Source: DASVTU01 sp036387415 (GTDB taxonomy: Bacteria; Acidobacteriota; Blastocatellia; Pyrinomonadales; Pyrinomonadaceae). Taken from it: a DNA stretch of 17,999 nt. Shown one piece after another: positions 13,026 to 17,999 of the stretch. Location: positions 1 through 17,999 of the forward strand of contig DASVTU010000007.1 in NCBI GenBank assembly GCA_036387415.1, written 5' to 3'. Position 1 is the stretch's first letter; every line of letters starts with the position of its first letter. The position numbers and the translations under genes were made by a program. Under the pieces are notes generated by a model. The model searched no databases, had not been told where the DNA came from, and worked only from the letters and a program-made list of their open reading frames with translations.

Positions 13026-14747
13026 TTAGTTGACGGAGAAGCCACGGCTGACGTTTTCGGCGAGGCGGCGTGCTTCGGGGAGTGCTTCGAGGGCGCGCAG
13101 GAGTTGCGGATCGCTGTCGAGCAGGACGCGCGAACCGGCGGCGGTGCTGTAGGCGGCGGTGATGATGTCGTCGTGCAGACGCAGGCGAACGTAGTCGAGG
13201 TCGGCATCCACTTGCGCGAGCGTCAAACCCGTTGCCGTATCGCGGCGGACGAAGTTGCGGAAGGCTTCGATAACGCGGTCGTTGATTACGTAGTCGGTCG
13301 GTCGCGGATAACGACCCGGCTGCGGTTCTTCGACGCGATAGTTTTCCAGACCCGCGACGAGACCCGCAGCGAGTTGGCGCGTAAAGTAGAAAGAGGCTTC
13401 AAAGATGCGCGCACGCACAGGCGTCGCCACGTCCAATGGTTTGACTTCGATGTCGGGCGTGATGCCGCCGCCACCGTAGAAGACGCGTCCGGCAGCGGTC
13501 GTGATGGCCGGGCCGTTGGGCTTGGGTGGAGGCGTCGGCTGCGGCGTCGGCGCGGCGAGCGCGGCGTTGGGCGGCGCGGGGAGCGAAGGCTTGCCGGGTT
13601 GCGCGGGCTGCGGTTCGTCTTCTGCGTCGTGGCGGACGTAGTAATCGTAGAGCGAGCCGTTGGAGTAGTCGCGTTGAATCAGGCGACCGTAGGGCGTGTA
13701 ATACTTGGCGGTCGTGAGCGTCAGACCCGCGCCGAGCGGAAGCTGAAAGACGCGCTGCACCAGACCCTTGCCGAAACTCGTTTCGCCGACGACGAGGCCG
13801 CGCCCATGATCTTGAATCGCGCCCGCGACGATTTCCGACGCCGATGCCGAGTTGCGGTTAATCAACACGACGAGCGGAAACTCAACGGGGTCGGTGCTCA
13901 CGTTCTTGTAGACCTTCTGCTGGTCGTCGTCGCGCCCGCGCACGGAGACGACCGTCTGCCCGCGTTGAAGAAACTGGCTGGCGACTCCGATGGATTGGTC
14001 GAGCAAGCCGCCGGGATTGTTGCGTAGGTCGAGGACGAGTTGGCGCATCCCTTCCTTGTTGAGTTGGGCGACGGCCTCTTCCAACTCTTCGGCGGTGGTG
14101 TGGTTGAAGCCGCCCGTCAGCGCGACGTAGCCCGTGCCGGGGCGCACCATGAAAGATTCGCGAATCGAGGGCAGCGGCACAGAGTCGCGCGTGATGGTGA
14201 AGGAGAGCGGATTTTGTGCGCCCGCGCGTTCAATCTTTATCGTGACGCGTTCGCCGCGCGGGCCGCGCACGGCGTTTGAGACTTGCAGCGTCGTCCATTC
14301 GCGCGCGTCTTTGCCGTCAACTTCGACGATGCGGTCGCCGAAGCGAAGCCCCGCGCGCGCGGCGGGTGTTCCTTCGACGGGCGCTTGCACGTAGACGCCA
14401 TCACGGTGGCGCAGGATGTTGACGCCGATGCCGATGAAACGCGAATCCTGGTCTTGCAGGAGCTTTTGATATTCGGCCTGTGTGAAGAAGTTGGAGTGTG
14501 GGTCGAGCGAGGAGAGCATCCCTTGAATCGCCGCCTGATTGGCCTTTTCGTAATCAACCTCGTCGGCGTAGTTGTCTTCCACCACCTTGAAGGCTTCGTT
14601 ATAAGACTGCTCGATGCCGATGGTCGCCGCAGAGGCTTCGCCCGACGTGAAGAACTGCCGCGACGGACTCCCGACCATCGCCCCGACCAACGCCGATGCC
14701 AGAATCAACGTGACAGCCGCCACCAGACCGAAACTTTTATTGCTCAT
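13026..14747 (-). CDS. ctpA: C-terminal processing serine peptidase (S41, CtpA family)
   Basis: 573 residues from ATG 14747. The frame extends to 14945, but the added 66 codons translate the upstream repeat. An N-terminal membrane anchor/signal (about 6-26, LVAAVTLILASALVGAMVG) places the enzyme in the periplasm. The PDZ domain (about 105-175) includes GIGVNILRHRDGVYVQAPVEG and GLRFGDRIVEVDG. The protease core has LDLRNNPGG (239-247) and the catalytic set Ser302 (NSASASE), Asp313 (QDHG) and Lys327 (SFGKG). The Ser-Lys spacing of 25 and Ser-Asp spacing of 11 match E. coli Prc. A Pro/Ala-rich insert (about 378-412) interrupts the region after YTPYGRLIQRDYSNG, followed by GGGGITPDIEV. Such proteases degrade or mature periplasmic proteins and control peptidoglycan hydrolases. 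The P-loop gene follows by 31 bases. Confidence 0.94.
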   Translation of the reverse strand: MSNKSFGLVAAVTLILASALVGAMVGSPSRQFFTSGEASAATIGIEQSYNEAFKVVEDNYADEVDYEKANQAAIQGMLSSLDPHSNFFTQAEYQKLLQDQDSRFIGIGVNILRHRDGVYVQAPVEGTPAARAGLRFGDRIVEVDGKDAREWTTLQVSNAVRGPRGERVTIKIERAGAQNPLSFTITRDSVPLPSIRESFMVRPGTGYVALTGGFNHTTAEELEEAVAQLNKEGMRQLVLDLRNNPGGLLDQSIGVASQFLQRGQTVVSVRGRDDDQQKVYKNVSTDPVEFPLVVLINRNSASASEIVAGAIQDHGRGLVVGETSFGKGLVQRVFQLPLGAGLTLTTAKYYTPYGRLIQRDYSNGSLYDYYVRHDAEDEPQPAQPGKPSLPAPPNAALAAPTPQPTPPPKPNGPAITTAAGRVFYGGGGITPDIEVKPLDVATPVRARIFEASFYFTRQLAAGLVAGLENYRVEEPQPGRYPRPTDYVINDRVIEAFRNFVRRDTATGLTLAQVDADLDYVRLRLHDDIITAAYSTAAGSRVLLDSDPQLLRALEALPEARRLAENVSRGFSVN

Positions 14748-14814
14748 AAAACGTTGATGCTCCGAGTCTCTGTCGGACGCGAAAACGGGGAGCGCCCGCA
14801 CATGCGTCAAAAAG

Positions 14815-14823
14815 ATATTAGCA
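14815..14823 (-). promoter_or_regulatory. Possible extended -10 promoter element of ctpA
   Basis: On the minus strand TGC-TAATAT forms an extended -10 (TGn plus a close match to TATAAT) about 70 bases before the ctpA start. The -35 region is poor. Confidence 0.35.
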
Positions 14824-14880
14824 TAGCCCGCCGTCCGTTGCCGAAATCGCGCGCGAGGCGTCGGCTGTGCTATAAATAAA

Positions 14881-14956
14881 GTGAATCGTAAATGGTAAAT
14901 CGTGAATGGAAAGAACAAATTCTTCATCCATTCACCGTTTATCATTTACGATTTAC
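14881..14956. repeat. Heptad-repeat palindrome (GTAAATC type) between ctpA and the glycosyltransferase
   Basis: Arms 14881-14910 and 14927-14956 pair over 30 bases with four mismatches around a 16-base loop. Both arms are runs of GTGAATC/GTAAATG-like 7-base units. It lies in the divergent spacer, so it is not a terminator for either gene. It is translated only in a false N-terminal extension of ctpA. Confidence 0.88.
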
Positions 14957-14984
14957 GATTGCTGAATGAGGTTTAATTGACTCG

Positions 14985-15845
14985 ATGCCCTTATCTCTCT
15001 CTCTGGTTATTCCGGCATACAACGAAGCGCCGCGCCTCGCAAAATCGCTCCACGCCATCTTCGATTATCTCAAGGAACAGTCGTACGACAGCGAAGTCAT
15101 CGTGGTTGACGACGGTTCGACCGACGAGACGACCGCCGTGGCTGAACGAACTTTCGCCGACGCGGGTCGGACGAGCGCGCGCGTGATACGCGTCGAACCG
15201 AATCGTGGCAAAGGCAACGCCGTGCGCGAGGGACTACTCGCCGCGCGTGCGCCCATCGCACTCTTCTCCGATGCAGACCTCTCGACGCCCATCACGGAGA
15301 CGCCCAAAGTTGTCGCGCCGATTCGTTCGGGCGAATACGATGTCGTCTTCGGTTCACGCGCGCTCGACCGCAGCCTCATCGGCGTACATCAGCCGTGGCG
15401 ACGCGAGCAGGGTGGCCGCGCCGTCAATCTGCTTGTGCGTCTGACGACGGGGCTGCCCATCTGGGATACGCAGTGCGGCTTCAAAGCATTTCGGATGGAC
15501 GTGTGCCGTCCGGTCGTCGAAGCTGCGACGATTGACCGTTTCGGTTTCGACATCGAACTGCTCTACGCCGCGCATCTCGCGGGCTTACGTCTACTCGAAC
15601 GCGCCGTGCGTTGGGATCACAACGACGGCAGCAAACTCAGCCCCTTGCGCGACGGCCTACGCATGCTCCAAGAAGTCTGGACGATTCGCACACAGGCGCG
15701 CAGAGGCACTTACGACCGTGCCATCGAACAGGTGCGCGAACTCACACGCCGCGCAGACACACGCGCGCCCATTCATGCGGGCAACATGACCGCTCCCGAA
15801 AGCGACGTGCCGCCCGAACTCGCCAGCGCCGAGCACCGTATTTGA
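14985..15845 (+). CDS. Family 2 glycosyltransferase (polyprenyl-phosphate sugar transferase type)
   Basis: 286 residues from ATG 14985. GT-A fold motifs: LSLVIPAYNEAPRLAKSL (5-22), SEVIVVDDGSTDETT (36-50), NRGKGNAVREGLLAA (73-87), the metal-binding DxD as FSDADLSTP (94-102), and TQCGFKAFR (162-170), which is characteristic of dolichyl-phosphate glucose/mannose synthases. FGFDIELLYAAHLAGLRLLE (187-206) contains the likely catalytic acidic residue. No membrane helices are evident, so it is a cytosolic or peripheral enzyme that would transfer a nucleotide-activated sugar to polyprenyl phosphate. The sugar and acceptor cannot be read. The C-terminal ~25 residues are a variable Ala/Pro-rich tail. 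pdxJ follows on the same strand after a heptad palindrome. Confidence 0.9.
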   Translation: MPLSLSLVIPAYNEAPRLAKSLHAIFDYLKEQSYDSEVIVVDDGSTDETTAVAERTFADAGRTSARVIRVEPNRGKGNAVREGLLAARAPIALFSDADLSTPITETPKVVAPIRSGEYDVVFGSRALDRSLIGVHQPWRREQGGRAVNLLVRLTTGLPIWDTQCGFKAFRMDVCRPVVEAATIDRFGFDIELLYAAHLAGLRLLERAVRWDHNDGSKLSPLRDGLRMLQEVWTIRTQARRGTYDRAIEQVRELTRRADTRAPIHAGNMTAPESDVPPELASAEHRI

Positions 15846-15848
15846 AAG

Positions 15849-15960
15849 CAGAGGTCAGAGACTAGAGGTCAGAGGTTAATAAAAGCGAGTTTCCAAAGCT
15901 GAACGATTGCCTTGTGAATTGAAATCATTACTGGCCTCCGACATCTAACCTCTAATCTCT
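15849..15960. repeat. Heptad-repeat palindrome (AGAGGTC type) between the glycosyltransferase and pdxJ
   Basis: Left arm about 15849-15878, right arm about 15931-15960. Both read in 7-base units (TCAGAGG/CTAGAGG and TCTAACC/TCTAATC). Pairing over 30 bases has about nine mismatches. It is the most diverged of the three AGAGGTC elements. The right arm runs into the pdxJ ribosome binding site. Confidence 0.75.
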
Positions 15961-15972
15961 TGAGGAGTTGCC

Positions 15973-16728
15973 ATGACAGCGCGACTTAACATTAATATCG
16001 ACCATGTGGCGACGGTGAGGCAGGCGCGGCGTGCGCCGGAGCCGAGCGTCGTGGCGGCGGCCATGCTGTGCGAACAGGCGGGCGCAGACGGCATCACCGT
16101 CCACTTGCGCGGCGACCGTCGGCACATACAGGATGAAGACCTGTTTACGCTGCGTCGTGCGCTGACGACTTATCTGAATGTCGAGATGGCGACGACCGAC
16201 GAGATGATGCAGATTGCTCTGGACGCCAAACCCGACGCCGTGACGCTGGTGGCCGAGCGGACGGAAGAGATTACGACGGAACGCGGGCTGGATGTGGTGG
16301 AAGAGATGGACACGGTGCGTCGCAGCGTTGACCGTCTGCGCGAGGGCGGGCGCTTCGTCAGTCTCTTTATCGACCCCGACGCGCGTCAAATCGAAGCGGC
16401 GCACGCGGTCGGCGCGCAGCAGGTCGAACTCTGCACCGCCGTCTACGCCGAAGCGACGCTCGGCGCACGCGCCGTTCATCTGGAAGGACGCGAACACGCC
16501 GAAGCCGAATTGCAGCGACTAAGAGAAGCCGCGACGCTCGCCGCGCAGTATGGCTTACACGTCGCCGCCGGACACGGCCTCACCTATCGAAACGTCCGCG
16601 CGCTCGCTTCGATTCAAGAGATTGCCGAGTTCAACATCGGTCACAACATCATCGCCCACGCCATCTTCAGCGGCCTCGCCGACGCCGTGAGAGAAATGCG
16701 CGAACGCATCCGCGAAGGGCAAAAGTAA
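15973..16728 (+). CDS. pdxJ: Pyridoxine 5'-phosphate synthase
   Basis: 251 residues. GAGGAG sits 6 bases before ATG 15973. PdxJ condenses 1-deoxyxylulose 5-phosphate with 3-amino-2-oxopropyl phosphate to make pyridoxine 5'-phosphate in DXP-dependent vitamin B6 synthesis. It is a TIM barrel with RLNINIDHVATVRQARR (4-20), ITVHLRGDRRHIQD (41-54, His44), YLNVEMATT (67-75, Glu71), LFIDPD (131-136), VELCTAVYAEA (151-161), AGHGLTYRN (199-207, His201) and EFNIGHNIIAHAIFSGL (219-235). The three catalytic residues of E. coli PdxJ (His45, Glu72, His193) have counterparts. HLRG replaces the common HLRE. The last codons lie within an arm of a repeat palindrome. No other B6 gene is adjacent. Confidence 0.96.
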   Translation: MTARLNINIDHVATVRQARRAPEPSVVAAAMLCEQAGADGITVHLRGDRRHIQDEDLFTLRRALTTYLNVEMATTDEMMQIALDAKPDAVTLVAERTEEITTERGLDVVEEMDTVRRSVDRLREGGRFVSLFIDPDARQIEAAHAVGAQQVELCTAVYAEATLGARAVHLEGREHAEAELQRLREAATLAAQYGLHVAAGHGLTYRNVRALASIQEIAEFNIGHNIIAHAIFSGLADAVREMRERIREGQK

Positions 16729-16834
16729 AAAGGTAAAAGGCAAAGGGCAAGAGACAAAACTAAAGGCAAATGTAAAGGCAGGGCGACAACGACAACAAGC
16801 GTCCCTTCTTCACTTTTGCCTTTTTACTTTTGCC
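16718..16834. repeat. Heptad-repeat palindrome (AAAAGGC type) overlapping the pdxJ stop
   Basis: Arms 16718-16739 and 16813-16834 pair over 22 bases with one mismatch, separated by 73 bases that begin with further degenerate AAAGGCA units. The left arm covers the last three codons and stop of pdxJ. A T-rich right arm makes a terminator role on the plus strand plausible. Beyond it, GCGGGCG (16847-16853) could pair with CGCCCGC (16888-16894). Otherwise 16835-16970 shows nothing recognisable. Confidence 0.85.
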
Positions 16835-16970
16835 GTCTAAAAGCGCGCGGGCGAGCATCTTGGAAGGCTCCCGATCCATTCCCAGACGCCCGCCCGGCGT
16901 TGTTCGGCCTCCGCGTTAAAGCATGCAGCCGAATCTCGTTTGATTGATATTTGCCGTCAACTGCTACGCA

Positions 16971-17270
16971 TCAAGTGATGCTGTATTCCTTCCAGGGAAT
17001 CGCGTTGACGGGTACGTTGGTTAAGAAATCAACGATGTCTTTGCGTCCGTAGAAACTCGCCTTGCCGAAATCCTGCGCCATCAACACAATCGGAATCCCT
17101 GGAAAAACTTTCTGAAAACCACGACTCGTCGTGTCCGCCTCAAAACTGTTTTCGACGACGTGGTTCTTCACGATGACGATTGCGAATGTAACCTCACGTT
17201 CTTTGAGTACCGCCCCCTGAAATTTCATCACCGCCGCCTCCTCAAAGGGAAACCCGTTCGTGACAAACAT
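16971..17270 (-). CDS. Uncharacterised 99-residue protein
   Basis: I do not recognise this protein. TGAGG lies 7 bases before ATG 17270. The sequence starts FVTNGFPFEEAAVMKFQGAVLKEREVTFAIVIVKNHVVEN and has alternating hydrophobic strands (FAIVIVKN, IPIVLMAQD) with helical, charged segments between, suggesting a small alpha/beta domain. No Cys, no signal peptide and no membrane helix are present. GRKDIVDFLTNVPVNAIPWKEY closes it. The residue composition is more AT-leaning than its neighbours, which could mean a foreign origin or simply a fast-evolving gene. It stands alone downstream of ruvB on the same strand with a gap of about 107 bases. Confidence 0.65.
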   Translation of the reverse strand: MFVTNGFPFEEAAVMKFQGAVLKEREVTFAIVIVKNHVVENSFEADTTSRGFQKVFPGIPIVLMAQDFGKASFYGRKDIVDFLTNVPVNAIPWKEYSIT

Positions 17271-17377
17271 AGTGGCCTCATTATTACGTTTAAGTAAAAA
17301 TCGTCCTGCACAGAACTCTTTCGTGCAGATGCTTCACGCGCGACGCAAAATCTTATCTTCCGTGTCGCTCGCCGCGC

Positions 17378-17999
17378 CTAACTCGCCAGTGCATCACGTA
17401 CGCCCTTGGGCGTCGAGAAACCGAGATGCTTGTAGGCGGCAGGCGTGCAGACGCGACCGCGCGGCGTCCGGTTGAGGAAGCCGATTTGAATCAAGTACGG
17501 CTCGATTATCTCCTCGATTGATTCGCGTTCCTCGCTAATTGAAGCCGAAATGGTGCCGACGCCGACCGGCCCGCCGTCAAACTTTTCGATAATCGCCGCG
17601 AGCAACTTGCGGTCAACTTCGTCGAGACCGAATTTATCCACTTCCATCTCATCAAGCGCCTTGCGCGCCACGACCTGCGTAATACGCCCGTCGCTCAAGA
17701 CTTCCGCGTAATCACGCACGCGCCTGAGCAAGCGGTTGGCGATGCGCGGTGTGCCGCGTGCACGCCTCGCTATCTCGCGTGCGCCCGTCGCTTCAATCTC
17801 GACGCCGAGAATCTCCGCCGAACGATGCACGATGATTTCCAAATCCTTCTGCGAGTAGAAATCGAGATGAAAGACGATGCCGAAACGTCCACGCAAGGGG
17901 GCAGTAATCATTCCGGCGCGCGTCGTCGCACCAACCAGAGTGAACTTCGGCAACTCTAGTTTGATGGAACGGGCGGCGGTGCCCTGTCCAATCATGATG
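17378..17999 (-). CDS. ruvB: Holliday junction branch migration ATPase RuvB, C-terminal part (5' end outside window)
   Basis: The frame is open to the right edge. The visible ~207 residues correspond to the C-terminal two thirds of a protein usually ~340 long. IMIGQGTAARSIKLELPKFTLVGATTRAGMI contains sensor 1. APLRGRFGIVFHLDFY holds the arginine finger region, and ARRARGTPRIANRLLRRVRDYAE holds sensor 2. The C-terminal winged helix follows (DEVDRKLLAAIIEKFDGGPVGVGTIS and EEIIEPYLIQIGFLNRTPRGR). Walker A and B lie beyond the window. RuvB drives branch migration with RuvA during recombination repair. No ruvA or ruvC is present on this side. Confidence 0.96.
   Translation of the reverse strand, partial: IMIGQGTAARSIKLELPKFTLVGATTRAGMITAPLRGRFGIVFHLDFYSQKDLEIIVHRSAEILGVEIEATGAREIARRARGTPRIANRLLRRVRDYAEVLSDGRITQVVARKALDEMEVDKFGLDEVDRKLLAAIIEKFDGGPVGVGTISASISEERESIEEIIEPYLIQIGFLNRTPRGRVCTPAAYKHLGFSTPKGVRDALAS

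Noticed and set aside
12995..13207. N-terminal extension of the P-loop protein
   Set aside because: It is an out-of-frame shadow of the ctpA 3' end; the Walker A domain starts at 12994.
14748..14945. N-terminal extension of ctpA beyond ATG 14747
   Set aside because: It translates the heptad palindrome and spacer; the signal anchor starts right after ATG 14747.
16840..16960. Possible structured RNA or tRNA after pdxJ
   Set aside because: Only one 7-bp stem could be drawn; no cloverleaf, T-loop or known riboswitch core is visible.

Overview
The window looks like chromosomal DNA from a moderately GC-rich, free-living bacterium. The gene content (group III ATP-type phosphofructokinase, CtpA-type S41 protease, HD-GYP response regulator, GreA, PdxJ, split acyl-CoA carboxylase) and the heavily palindromic intergenic spacers are compatible with Acidobacteriota, possibly Blastocatellia. 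That placement is inference, because no rRNA or tRNA gene is present. There is no phage, IS element or CRISPR array. All clear genes are bacterial housekeeping or regulatory genes plus a few uncharacterised ones.

Layout. 1-5628 is a minus-strand block, read from right to left: greA, a CDP-alcohol phosphatidyltransferase, a zinc-ribbon membrane protein, a small DUF3592-like protein, biotin carboxylase, biotin carboxyl carrier protein, and a HAD hydrolase cut by the left edge. A plus-strand REC/HD-GYP regulator (5944-7005) converges on minus-strand pfkA (7086-8204). Further minus-strand genes follow: a GH19 endolysin-like protein with a Lys/Gly tail (8519-9520), a GrdB-family protein (9839-10567) and a peroxiredoxin (10659-11123). 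Then come RlmI-like methyltransferase (+), a P-loop kinase-like protein and a CtpA protease (-), a family 2 glycosyltransferase and pdxJ (+), a 99-residue unknown (-), and ruvB cut by the right edge (-).

Main discovery. The peroxiredoxin and the GrdB-like gene are each interrupted by one in-frame TGA. In the peroxiredoxin the TGA falls exactly on the peroxidatic cysteine (PLAWTPV-U-TAQ). In the GrdB homologue it falls on the redox-active position (AVILTGG-U-PNVCHRT). Downstream of the GrdB TGA is a hairpin with a GGU-containing apical loop at the distance expected of a bacterial SECIS element; a weaker candidate follows the peroxiredoxin TGA. These are therefore two adjacent selenoproteins, probably co-transcribed, which an ordinary gene caller would split or truncate. 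The organism should encode SelA, SelB, SelD and tRNA-Sec elsewhere.

Second theme. At least seven spacers carry long inverted repeats whose arms are built on a 7-base period. The base word differs from spacer to spacer, and three spacers share the word AGAGGTC. They resemble the heptanucleotide short tandem repeats of cyanobacteria. They account for several false N-terminal extensions and at least one repeat arm that runs into a gene end (pdxJ).
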